39,225 bases of DNA from an uncultured Agathobacter sp. (GTDB lineage Bacteria; Bacillota; Clostridia; Lachnospirales; Lachnospiraceae): assembly GCA_944381555.1 (NCBI GenBank), contig CALWLL010000032.1:1-39225 (forward strand), given 5' to 3'. Below, one piece after another: positions 8,321-15,553 of this stretch (its first letter is position 1; each line of letters begins with the position of its first letter). The position numbers and the translations under genes were made by a program. The notes beneath the pieces were generated by a model. It searched no databases, had not been told where the DNA came from, and saw only the letters and a program-made list of their open reading frames with translations.

Positions 8321-9676
8321 ATGGATAATCAGAGAGAAGAGGACCGTGTCCTGATGAACATATCAAATACCAGCGGAGCAGTTATGAGCGCAACGCTGTT
8401 CTCGGCCCGGATGACGTTTAAGCTGGTAACATTTTTATACCGGCTGGCGAAAAAAGGAATGGTTGCGCTGGGCGCGGCAGATAAATTCAAGGAGTTTTCG
8501 AACGCAACCGGCGGAAGGTACACGGCATACAATATCCCGCTTAGTGACAAACATGCCAAGACCATGCAGGAATTAAATAAGCTGGAGCTGCAGCTTCAGG
8601 GGACGAAGAATCCGTTTGCCAAAGTCGGTCTCCGCAGACAGATTGAAAAGATGAAGAAATCCATTCCGGAACTGGAACAGCTGGACAAACTCGGAATCAA
8701 ATACTGTATGCTGCCAAAATTGAACGGTTCTGAGCAGACCATGCAGATAGTAGTGGCAAAGGATGATGACCAGCTTTTTAAAAACTGGTTCGGTAATCAT
8801 CTGACTGCGGAGATGTCTGCCGGCGGAGAGAAGAATCTGGAATCCATCAGGGTCTTTACCGAAGGAAATTACACCATCCTTAACATGCCGTTTGAAAAGA
8901 CGGAAGAACTTGCAGAAATGATGTCGGATTTTAATACGATGAAAGTAAACTATGCGGTCCTTCCGGATTTGCTTGTCGGAGACGGATACACACAGGTTGC
9001 GGTCCCGAATGCAGACAGAAGTCAGGTGGAACAATGGTTTAACATGTGGAAGGACCGTGCAATCAGTAACGGTGAGATGCCAAAGGAAATGTTTGCAATG
9101 GATGCCGGGTCTTACATGAATACTGCAGCCATGAGCGCGGATGAGTATATCCAGAATGCGGATGCAGAGTACAAAGAAGTGCAGGAAGAATTTGAGAAGG
9201 AATCCAAGCAGGTTCCGGTTGAGGCAGGTCCGGGAAAGGAAAACAGCGAGGAATTCATGCGTTATGCGCAGGATGACCGCTACCAGAAAATCAGTATAAA
9301 CGAAGAAACCCTGGTGCTGGACCAAAAAGCAGACAGGTTTGCCTATCAGAAGGAAGGTCTGTTTGCATCAAGGGTACCGGGAACATACGGCAAAAATGAA
9401 AAGACGCTTCTGATTCCCATAGAGCAGTTGTTTGTAGCAGATGCCGGAAAAACCTATGTTGCGTTTCTGGAAAAAGGAGGTTCCTCTGCTGTCATAGACC
9501 GGAGCATTGGTAAGACGGTTTCCATCCCAAACGAAAAACTTTATAGCGAGAATTATGCCAATGTAAGCAGAGGGTTTAATGGGGTAGAGGATATGAAGCA
9601 GCCTAAGGTATCGAAGGTTGACATTTCGCCATCAAAGTCTTCTGCCCCAAAGCCGAAAATTGATTTTAACTTATAA
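8321..9676 (+). CDS. PcfB/DUF3801-like conjugation accessory protein
   Basis: 451 residues, starting one base after the previous stop codon with AAGGAGGAAAAATA upstream. The N-terminus (residues 10-55) matches the start of PcfB/DUF3801 proteins: a serine-rich segment and a hydrophobic helix (ATLFSARMTFKLVTFLYRLA). Two similar segments follow, KYCMLPKLNGSEQTMQIVVA and NYAVLPDLLVGDGYTQVAVP, each followed by a short helix containing W-F. This looks like an internal duplication of a small alpha/beta module. PcfB-type proteins work with the PcfC/VirD4 coupling protein of Gram-positive conjugation systems, and here the coupling protein follows directly. The C-terminus is disordered and ends PKPKIDFNL. 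The assignment is from motif resemblance, not alignment. Confidence 0.6.
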   Translation: MDNQREEDRVLMNISNTSGAVMSATLFSARMTFKLVTFLYRLAKKGMVALGAADKFKEFSNATGGRYTAYNIPLSDKHAKTMQELNKLELQLQGTKNPFAKVGLRRQIEKMKKSIPELEQLDKLGIKYCMLPKLNGSEQTMQIVVAKDDDQLFKNWFGNHLTAEMSAGGEKNLESIRVFTEGNYTILNMPFEKTEELAEMMSDFNTMKVNYAVLPDLLVGDGYTQVAVPNADRSQVEQWFNMWKDRAISNGEMPKEMFAMDAGSYMNTAAMSADEYIQNADAEYKEVQEEFEKESKQVPVEAGPGKENSEEFMRYAQDDRYQKISINEETLVLDQKADRFAYQKEGLFASRVPGTYGKNEKTLLIPIEQLFVADAGKTYVAFLEKGGSSAVIDRSIGKTVSIPNEKLYSENYANVSRGFNGVEDMKQPKVSKVDISPSKSSAPKPKIDFNL

Positions 9677-9683
9677 CAGGATA

Positions 9684-9698
9684 TACCGAATTTCGGTA
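9684..9698. repeat. Intergenic palindrome, copy 3
   Basis: TACCGAA and TTCGGTA around one T, 7 bases after the PcfB-like stop codon, followed by CGTCTTGTTTG. It is the shortest of the three copies (7-bp arms) because its outer bases have diverged from those at 3437 and 5581. It separates the cargo genes from the coupling-protein gene. Confidence 0.7.
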
Positions 9699-9736
9699 CG
9701 TCTTGTTTGTTTATATTTTTATTAGGAGGAATTTGT

Positions 9737-9901
9737 ATGTACCAAAAAAGAAAATTTCCATACGCCGTATTTTCCGTGCTTCTGCTTCTGTTCCTGTCTG
9801 CTGGCTATCTGGCGTCCGGACTGCTGGTGCTTCCTGAAGAGGTGGCAGCATTTTCGGAAGAGAGCCTAAGCTATCTGTTTGCGAATATATTTTCATTATG
9901 A
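9737..9901 (+). pseudogene. N-terminal fragment of the VirD4-like coupling protein (ends at in-frame TGA)
   Basis: ATG 9737 has an excellent ribosome binding site (TAGGAGGA, 6-7 bases upstream). The 54 residues comprise a basic start (MYQKRKFPYA), one strong membrane helix (VFSVLLLLFLSAGYLASGLL) and a short periplasmic-type segment ending ANIFSL before TGA at 9899-9901. The frame is identical to that of the following coupling protein. Reading through the TGA gives NEKTVAFMG and a second membrane helix, the usual two-helix anchor of VirD4 proteins. The next large ORF has no comparable binding site. I therefore read both as one gene interrupted by a nonsense codon. Alternatives: a genuine separate membrane subunit, or stop-codon readthrough. 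Confidence 0.6.
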
Positions 9902-9913
9902 AATGAGAAAACG

Positions 9914-12022
9914 GTGGCATTTATGGGAATCGGCGTCCTTATATGGATGTACCTCATATGCTACTATCTGCAGTACCACCGGAACTTTCATGCCAATCCG
10001 CACGGCTCATCCGGATGGAGAGATGTACACGAAGCGTGTGAAACCTACATGGACCATGAGAATCCGGAGAATAACCGGATTTTAACGCAGAACCTTCAGG
10101 TATCGCTCGATGGAGCACTGCCCAACAACAATATGCTTGTGATTGCATCTTCCGGTGACTATAAGACAACCTCTTCCGTCGAGCAGAACCTTCTGCAGAT
10201 GCAGAGTTCTTACATCATGCTTGACGTAAAGGGTGACACCTGCAGAAAGCTGGGAAATAAATTTAAAAAATGCGGTTATGATGTCCGCGTGCTCAATTTT
10301 AAGGAACCAAGCAAATCAGACCGTTTTAATCCATTTGTAAACATCGAGAAGGAGGATGACCTGCTGCGTGCAATAAGAGCCCTGCATGAAGCCTGCCGTC
10401 CTCCCCAGAACATGTCTACGGCTGACCCGTTCTGGGATGACGCGGTCAAGCTGTATCTGCAGTCTATGTTTTATGCAAGCTGGCTGGACGGGCGCAGAAA
10501 CGGGACACCCGGAACCATGAATGATGTCATGCGTCTGGCCAACATGGAATCGAAGAGGGTTGTTATTGAAAGAGGAGATGACGTAGAAGAGGTTACGGAA
10601 CTGAAACTCTATATGGATGAACTGGCCGCCCAATACGGCGCAGATTATCCGCCGGTGCGTGACTACCGGAAGTTAAAGGAAGGTGCGCCGGATACGGTAA
10701 ACACGGTCATCCTGATGGTAAACTCCATGCTCTCCATCTGCGAAACAGGGGAAGTAAAGCGCATCTTCTCCGGAAACGACATAAATATAAGGGAGATTGG
10801 CTCCGGTGTTGGGGGAAATCCTAAAAAGAAGACCATCCTGTTCCTGGTCATTCCGGATAACAACAATGTTTACAACTGGATTGTCTCGATGTTTTATAAT
10901 CAGGCACTTGACATTCTCATCCGGCATTCGGATGAAGAGCTGCACAAACCGCTTCCTATCCGTGTGGAGTTCTGGCTGGATGAATTTTATGCCGGCGCGC
11001 GTCCCAATAACACCGTAGAGCTGCTTGGCGTGGTGCGAAGCAGGAACATCTGTCTTATTCCAATCCTGCAGTCCGTTTCGCAGATTAAGGACTTATATAA
11101 GAGTGATAAATGGGAGATTATCATGGACAATGTTGCGGTTGTATTATTTCTCGGAAGCGGCCCGACCGCATTATCGACCCATGAATTTTTCAGCAAGATT
11201 CTCGGCAAGGCAACGATTGATGTACAGCATGATAATGTGCACTTCGGACAGAATCCAAACAGCGCACTTAACTTTAACCAGCAGGGAAGGGAGCTGATGA
11301 CGCCGGAAGAGGTAAAAGAGCTGCCGACAACGGATGCGATAGTATTTCTTAAAGCATCGAAGCCGATTTACGATACAAAGGCGATTCCGTTTGATAAGCC
11401 GGCTCTAAAGTACCGTGCGCCGAAATGGCTGAAGGACAGATACAGCGAAGCATTATCCTATGGACTGTATGAACATCCGGTGCATACGGTTTATGATCCG
11501 GTGCATTTTACCTACATCACTGTCGAACCGGACATGCCGTACCAGATAATTACGGACAGAAAAGAAATCGAAACATATCAGGAAGCCGCAAAAACAGACC
11601 CGACAATCTTTACCTTTACAGTTAAGGAATCGGAACTGCTGTACCTGTCATGGGGACACGGAAAGTGTACAAAAGAACGTGCGGAAGAAGTCTATAAGAA
11701 GATTCAGGAGGATGAAAAACAGCGCAGACAGGCTATGCGTGGGCTTATCGTGATGCAGAACAGGGAGGATGTGGAAGAAATCCTGAATCCGCAGGAAAAG
11801 GCTACCGATAAGACCGGATGGAATAAATACACTTCGCTGGCGGCGCTCCTTCGTGACCATTGGGAGGATATGAGCGCGCCGGAGCAGGAACAGATATGCA
11901 TGGCATTTGCAGACAATTTAACGGAAGAGCAGATATTGACACTGGCAGTAATGGAGCAGGGAAAAATGGAAATATTAAGACAGATTTATATGAGAGAGAA
12001 TAAGGAGATGAAAGCAAGATGA
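9914..12022 (+). CDS. VirD4/TraG-type type IV secretion coupling protein
   Basis: 702 residues from a GTG at 9914 (ATG 9923 is also possible). Coupling proteins are hexameric ATPases that pass the relaxosome to the type IV secretion channel. Visible: one membrane helix (IGVLIWMYLICYYL), the RNFH basic segment, ILTQNLQVSLDG, the P-loop region at 78-85 (ASSGDYKT), SYIMLDVKGDT, RFNPFVNI, Walker B FWLDEFYAG with DE at 356-357, VVRSRNICLIPILQSVSQIK, and LFLGSGPTALSTHEFFSKILGK. The P-loop keeps Lys84 and Thr85 but has Ala and Tyr where the Walker A glycines normally stand. The first membrane helix is in the separate upstream fragment. It overlaps the next gene by ATGA. Confidence 0.85.
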   Translation: MAFMGIGVLIWMYLICYYLQYHRNFHANPHGSSGWRDVHEACETYMDHENPENNRILTQNLQVSLDGALPNNNMLVIASSGDYKTTSSVEQNLLQMQSSYIMLDVKGDTCRKLGNKFKKCGYDVRVLNFKEPSKSDRFNPFVNIEKEDDLLRAIRALHEACRPPQNMSTADPFWDDAVKLYLQSMFYASWLDGRRNGTPGTMNDVMRLANMESKRVVIERGDDVEEVTELKLYMDELAAQYGADYPPVRDYRKLKEGAPDTVNTVILMVNSMLSICETGEVKRIFSGNDINIREIGSGVGGNPKKKTILFLVIPDNNNVYNWIVSMFYNQALDILIRHSDEELHKPLPIRVEFWLDEFYAGARPNNTVELLGVVRSRNICLIPILQSVSQIKDLYKSDKWEIIMDNVAVVLFLGSGPTALSTHEFFSKILGKATIDVQHDNVHFGQNPNSALNFNQQGRELMTPEEVKELPTTDAIVFLKASKPIYDTKAIPFDKPALKYRAPKWLKDRYSEALSYGLYEHPVHTVYDPVHFTYITVEPDMPYQIITDRKEIETYQEAAKTDPTIFTFTVKESELLYLSWGHGKCTKERAEEVYKKIQEDEKQRRQAMRGLIVMQNREDVEEILNPQEKATDKTGWNKYTSLAALLRDHWEDMSAPEQEQICMAFADNLTEEQILTLAVMEQGKMEILRQIYMRENKEMKAR

Positions 12023-12438
12023 TATATGTAATCGACAGGTTCTTTGAAGAAGACGGCGAGGATGCGCTGATACTAAAGTCGGGAGATTGGAGCATGGAGC
12101 AGATGGCAGATATCGTCGGCATGCTGTCAATACTGTATAAGGACAAACATCCGGGTGCAAAAGTCTGTCCGCTGGATAAGATAAAAGAGGTTCTGGTTAA
12201 AGTATACGGCTGCAGGGATGTGCACCATAAATATGTGCTGGAGCTTCCGTTCATCCGCCGGCGCTTATTTTCCAAGATACTGTTCGTGGGATTCGAGCTT
12301 TCGGGAAATTGTGTATCATGGATGGATGCCAACGAAGCAGAAGAGCTGTGCAGAAAAAAGATTCAGTATCCGCTGATAAGGAAATACGCGGAAGATGAGA
12401 AAATGGCAGCAATACAGGATGTTTTTAAGGAATTATAA
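12019..12438 (+). CDS. Hypothetical conjugative-element protein
   Basis: 139 residues, starting inside the ATGA overlap with the coupling-protein stop, so translation is probably coupled. No family recognised. The sequence is a soluble alpha/beta type: MIYVIDRFFEEDGEDALIL, a helix with MEQMADIVGMLSIL, a basic middle (LPFIRRRLFSKILFVGFEL), and a helical C-terminus with several Lys and Glu. No signal peptide. Its position as the third of three tightly packed genes makes it likely to be co-expressed with the transfer genes. Nothing in the sequence fixes a biochemical role. Confidence 0.6.
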   Translation: MIYVIDRFFEEDGEDALILKSGDWSMEQMADIVGMLSILYKDKHPGAKVCPLDKIKEVLVKVYGCRDVHHKYVLELPFIRRRLFSKILFVGFELSGNCVSWMDANEAEELCRKKIQYPLIRKYAEDEKMAAIQDVFKEL

Positions 12439-12455
12439 AGTAGGAGGAGACGAAA

Positions 12456-12820
12456 ATGAAAAAGGAGATATCCGATATTATCGTTTTGAGAAAAGGCGAA
12501 GCGACGCTCACCAATTGGGAATACATGAAATTTTCGAAAGGGGATACCATCTGGGGAAATGACCGCGAGACTACGAACTAAAGCGGTGGAGAGGAGATGA
12601 ACTGGAGCAGGCAAAGGAAGAGCTTGCAAAGTATAAATGTTCCTACAGCAGCAACGGTCATTGCTGGTTCATAGAGGAGTATGCCCTTGAATGTTTTAGT
12701 GTAGATGAAGACGGCGAGTTCTGGATTGGTGGGGGCTATGATTTGGCAGAAGAGAATAAGTCCTTCCCTGAGAAGGAACAGCGTGCTGAATTGAACAAGA
12801 ATGTATCTATCAAATTGTAA
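12456..12820 (+). pseudogene. Small element gene broken by a frameshift
   Basis: ATG 12456 with TAGGAGGA upstream encodes MKKEISDIIVLRKGEA and on to WGNDRETTN, then stops at 12579-12581. Switching one frame near 12561-12566 continues as PRDYELKRWRGDELEQAKEE, then CSYSSNGHCWFIEEYALECF, and a natural C-terminus stopping at 12818-12820. A single lost C in the ACCGCG stretch would explain it (WGND then PRDYELKRW). The joined product would be about 121 residues, of unknown function, soluble. The second half has no good start of its own. A sequencing error or a programmed frameshift cannot be excluded, but no slippery heptamer is visible. Confidence 0.6.
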
Positions 12821-12845
12821 TACTGTCAGAAAAAAAGAAAAATAA

Positions 12846-12870
12846 AAAACACTCGGAGTCAGAGTGTTTT
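12846..12870. terminator. Probable terminator closing the element operon
   Basis: A 9-bp perfect stem (AAAACACTC and GAGTGTTTT) with a 7-base loop, 25 bases after the frameshifted gene. The arm ends in TTTT, so it can work as an intrinsic terminator on +, and by symmetry on -. Confidence 0.6.
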
Positions 12871-12970
12871 ACTTGAAAAAGAGTTTACATGTTAATATAG
12901 TTAGATGAAACAAAAAGATGGTAAGTAGACATGAAATATTAAAAAAATATTAAAACAAGGATGAAAAAGC

Positions 12971-13091
12971 CAGTAAAATCAAGGGATTGAAAAAAATGGT
13001 GATACATTGGTAATGTAGAAGTCACGGGTCCGACTCCCGTTAGTAGCTTTCTAGGGAAAACAGCCATAAACCCAGTGGAATCAAGGGTTTG
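12971..13091. repeat. 19-bp imperfect direct repeat flanking the putative attachment site
   Basis: CAGTAAAATCAAGGGATTG at 12971-12989 and CAGTGGAATCAAGGGTTTG at 13073-13091 match at 16 of 19 positions. They bracket a tRNA-3'-end-like sequence at the junction between the conjugative genes and chromosomal genes. The pair could be integrase arm or core sites. The second copy also overlaps the loop and right arm of a terminator hairpin, so part of its conservation may have that cause. Confidence 0.4.
13005..13050 (+). other. tRNA 3'-end-like remnant, candidate att site of the element
   Basis: Bases 13024-13040 form a T-arm: stem ACGGG/CCCGT with 7-base loop TCCGACT (canonical TTCGACT with one change). 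TAGTAGCT follows, like the 3' strand of an acceptor stem. No matching 5' acceptor strand, D-arm or anticodon arm lies upstream, so this is not a complete tRNA. Integrative elements often insert at tRNA 3' ends and leave such copies at one boundary. Everything to the left is mobile-element type and everything to the right is chromosomal type, which fits an element end here. Confidence 0.45.
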
Positions 13092-13102
13092 TGGCTGTTT
13101 TT
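13060..13102. terminator. Strong hairpin terminator downstream of the lytic transglycosylase
   Basis: A 14-bp stem (ACAGCCATAAACCC with GGGTTTGTGGCTGT, one A-to-G deviation that gives a mismatch or a G-U pair depending on strand) and an 11-base loop. There are T-runs on both sides, so it can stop transcripts from either direction: the element on + and the transglycosylase gene on -. Confidence 0.7.
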
Positions 13103-13844
13103 ATTCATTATAATACTTCAACACCTTATTGATATAATATCTAGTGTATTCAGGAACACCGCCCGATTTTTTAACATTACCCGGTCCGGCATTATAGGCG
13201 GCAAGGGTAAGTTCTTTGTCACCATCATATCGTTTTAAGAAAGTTGATAAAATCTTAGCTCCGGCAAGAATATTCTGTCTTGCATCATAAGGGTCTTCTG
13301 CACCATACTGTTTTGCGGCAGAAGGCATAAGCTGCATAATACCCATAGCGCCGCATTTACTTGTAGCGTCAGCACGGAAAGAGGATTCCGTAAATGCAAC
13401 AGCCTTAAGGAATTTTACATCGAGATTGTATGTCGAGGCTGCTTCTAAGAAGTAAGCGTTTAATTCATCACTGCAACGTAAATTTCCCTCGTTATTTCCT
13501 GCGGATGAGCTGCATATATCCGTTACAGAAGAAGTCTGGCTATTTGTCGGTTCAGATGATGCCGATTCGGATACGGGATAACCGTCTGCCGCATTTGCCT
13601 TATCAATAGAGGCTTGTATTTCTGCAATTTTATCTGCAAGGGCAGAACTGATTTCATTTCCGGACGGTTTTAAAAGGCTGTCCGAAATCTTACTGCAAAA
13701 ATGCGCAGAAGCATCGACGTCCATAAGAGCATCCTGCTTTTGCGCCAATACATCCTGAAAAGACGTTTCCGAAGAACCAGTCTTGCGGGCTGCCAAAGCA
13801 AATGTGTTGTTTGATGAAATTGTCTGGTAGTTTTGAACTCTCAT
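13101..13844 (-). CDS. SLT-family lytic transglycosylase
   Basis: 247 residues starting MRVQNYQTIS at 13844, with GGTGGAGGTGG just upstream; a longer open frame to 13931 has no better start. The C-terminal about 115 residues are a soluble lytic transglycosylase domain: ESSFRADATSKCGAMGIMQL (catalytic Glu in the ES pair, GxMQLMP block), MPSAAKQYGAEDPYDARQNI, and LTLAAYNAGPGNVKK with the conserved AYNAGPG. It cleaves peptidoglycan glycan strands to anhydromuropeptides. The N-terminal about 120 residues are Ser/Ala/Asp-rich and low in structure. No signal peptide or membrane helix is visible, unusual for an enzyme whose substrate lies outside the membrane. It is divergent from lysA. Confidence 0.88.
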   Translation of the reverse strand: MRVQNYQTISSNNTFALAARKTGSSETSFQDVLAQKQDALMDVDASAHFCSKISDSLLKPSGNEISSALADKIAEIQASIDKANAADGYPVSESASSEPTNSQTSSVTDICSSSAGNNEGNLRCSDELNAYFLEAASTYNLDVKFLKAVAFTESSFRADATSKCGAMGIMQLMPSAAKQYGAEDPYDARQNILAGAKILSTFLKRYDGDKELTLAAYNAGPGNVKKSGGVPEYTRYYINKVLKYYNE

Positions 13845-13950
13845 TCTGCCACCTCCACCATACTTTTCCAACATTATATCACAAAATAGTATTGAAATAA
13901 ATCCCAAGTTGTTGTAGTCTAAAAAAATCAAGATTAGGAGAAATGAATAG

Positions 13951-15231
13951 ATGAAAAAAACGATAGAAAAGAAACCATTTGTTACAAAAGAACAGGTGGA
14001 GGAAATTGTAAAAACATACCCAACCCCATTTCATTTGTATGATGAAGCGGGAATCCGTGCAAATGCAAAAGCGGTTCAGGAGGCTTTTTCATGGAATAAG
14101 GGATTCCGTGAATATTTTGCAGTAAAAGCAACTCCAAATCCATTTATCCTTAATATATTAAAAGAATATGATTTTGGCTGTGACTGTTCTTCCATGACAG
14201 AACTTATGATGGCAAAAGCCTGTGGCTTTGATGGACCGCATATTATGTTTTCTTCAAATGATACTCCGTTAGAGGAGTTTGCTTACGCAAATGAATTAGG
14301 AGCAATCATTAATCTGGATGATTTTACCCATATCAAATGTCTGGAGGAAACACTTGGATATATTCCGGAAACCATAAGCTGCCGGTATAATCCGGGCGGG
14401 GTTTTCGAGATGAGCAATGGCATTATGGATAATCCGGGCGATTCGAAATACGGCATGACAAAAGAGCAGTTAGTTGAAGGCTTTAAGATTTTAAAGGAAA
14501 AAGGTGCAAAGAATTTTGGCATACATGCTTTCCTTGCAAGCAATACAGTAACAAACGAATACTATCCAAAGCTTGCAAGGCAGTTATTTGAACTTGTAGT
14601 AGAGCTAAAAGAACGGACGGGCTGCCATATTGCATTCGTAAATCTGTCCGGCGGAGTCGGAGTGCCATATCGTCCGGGACAGGAGCCGAACGATATTCAT
14701 GCAATCGGAGAGGGTGTGCATGAGGCTTTTAACGAGGTGTTAGTACCGGCCGGAATGGGAGATGTATCTATTTTCGCAGAAATGGGAAGATTCATGCTCG
14801 CGCCATATGGCTGTCTTGTAACAAAAGCGATTCATGAAAAGCATATCTATAAAGAATATATCGGGGTAGATGCCTGTGCGGTGAATTTGATGAGACCAGC
14901 CATGTATGGCGCTTATCATCATATTACGGTGCTTGGAAAAGAGGAGGCTCCATGTACCGAAACCTATGATGTTGTAGGCTCTCTTTGTGAAAATAACGAT
15001 AAATTTGCAATCGACCGCAATCTTCCTAAGATTGATAAAGGAGACTATCTGGTTATCCATGACGCAGGTGCGCATGGGTTTGCTATGGGATATAACTACA
15101 ACGGGAAATTAAAATCGGCGGAATTGCTGCTGCAAACGGACGGAAGTGTAAAAATGATCCGGCGTGCGGAAACACCTGCGGATTATTTTGCAACTTTTGA
15201 CTGCTTTGAAAATTTTAAATTTGAAAAATAA
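13951..15231 (+). CDS. lysA: Diaminopimelate decarboxylase
   Basis: 426 residues, PLP-dependent fold-type III enzyme converting meso-diaminopimelate to lysine, the last step of lysine synthesis. Seen: FREYFAVKATPN with the PLP-binding lysine at residue 59, CDCSSMTELMMA, the glycine-rich LSGGVGVPYRP phosphate-binding loop, EMGRFMLAP, VDACAVNLMRPAMYGAYH, and GSLCENNDKFA with the conserved Cys-Glu. The C-terminal HDAGAHGFAMGYNYNGK is characteristic. The length is typical. ATG 13951 follows TTAGGAGAAATGAATAG. It is a single gene between the divergent transglycosylase and a tRNA. No lysine riboswitch is visible in the roughly 100-base upstream gap. Confidence 0.93.
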   Translation: MKKTIEKKPFVTKEQVEEIVKTYPTPFHLYDEAGIRANAKAVQEAFSWNKGFREYFAVKATPNPFILNILKEYDFGCDCSSMTELMMAKACGFDGPHIMFSSNDTPLEEFAYANELGAIINLDDFTHIKCLEETLGYIPETISCRYNPGGVFEMSNGIMDNPGDSKYGMTKEQLVEGFKILKEKGAKNFGIHAFLASNTVTNEYYPKLARQLFELVVELKERTGCHIAFVNLSGGVGVPYRPGQEPNDIHAIGEGVHEAFNEVLVPAGMGDVSIFAEMGRFMLAPYGCLVTKAIHEKHIYKEYIGVDACAVNLMRPAMYGAYHHITVLGKEEAPCTETYDVVGSLCENNDKFAIDRNLPKIDKGDYLVIHDAGAHGFAMGYNYNGKLKSAELLLQTDGSVKMIRRAETPADYFATFDCFENFKFEK

Positions 15232-15288
15232 ATTTTTGTTGCATTACGGACTTTCTTATGATAATATAGATACGTTCGTAATGAACCT

Positions 15289-15371
15289 GCCGGCGTGTCG
15301 GAATGGCAGACGAGGCAGACTCAAAATCTGTTGTGGGCAACCACGTATGGGTTCAAGTCCCATTGCCGGCA
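15289..15371 (+). tRNA. tRNA-Leu (anticodon CAA)
   Basis: 83 bases with a long variable arm, as in class II tRNAs. The acceptor stem GCCGGCG pairs with TGCCGGC (one G-U) with discriminator A. The anticodon stem GCAGA/TCTGT encloses loop CTCAAAA, giving anticodon CAA for UUG codons. The T-arm is TGGG-TTCAAGT-CCCA. CCA is not encoded. The surrounding 15232-15553 gap otherwise contains the terminator at 15376 and the promoter at 15492. Confidence 0.93.
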
Positions 15372-15375
15372 TATT

Positions 15376-15404
15376 AAGGAATTGCAGTAATGCAATTCCT
15401 TTTT
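15376..15404 (+). terminator. Intrinsic terminator after tRNA-Leu
   Basis: A perfect 11-bp stem (AAGGAATTGCA with TGCAATTCCTT) and loop GTAA, followed by TTT, five bases after the tRNA 3' end. Confidence 0.85.
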
Positions 15405-15491
15405 GCATTACAGGAAATCCCGTTCCCTATCACGCAAAAGAACTCCGCAGAATGCAGCCTATCGAAAACAGACAAAAAAAGTAGGAAAAAG

Positions 15492-15521
15492 TGGACATTT
15501 TCTGGAAATCTAAGGTATAAT
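15492..15521 (+). promoter_or_regulatory. Promoter of the GGDEF sensor gene
   Basis: A -35-like TGGACA (15492-15497) and a perfect TATAAT (15516-15521) with an 18-base spacer, 33 bases before the start codon. It fits a housekeeping sigma-A promoter. Confidence 0.6.
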
Positions 15522-15553
15522 ATATTTCATAATATGACTTTTGGGGGAATCTG

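Noticed and set aside
12900-13060. A complete tRNA gene at the element boundary
   Set aside because: Only a T-arm and one acceptor strand can be drawn; no anticodon arm or 5' acceptor strand is present.
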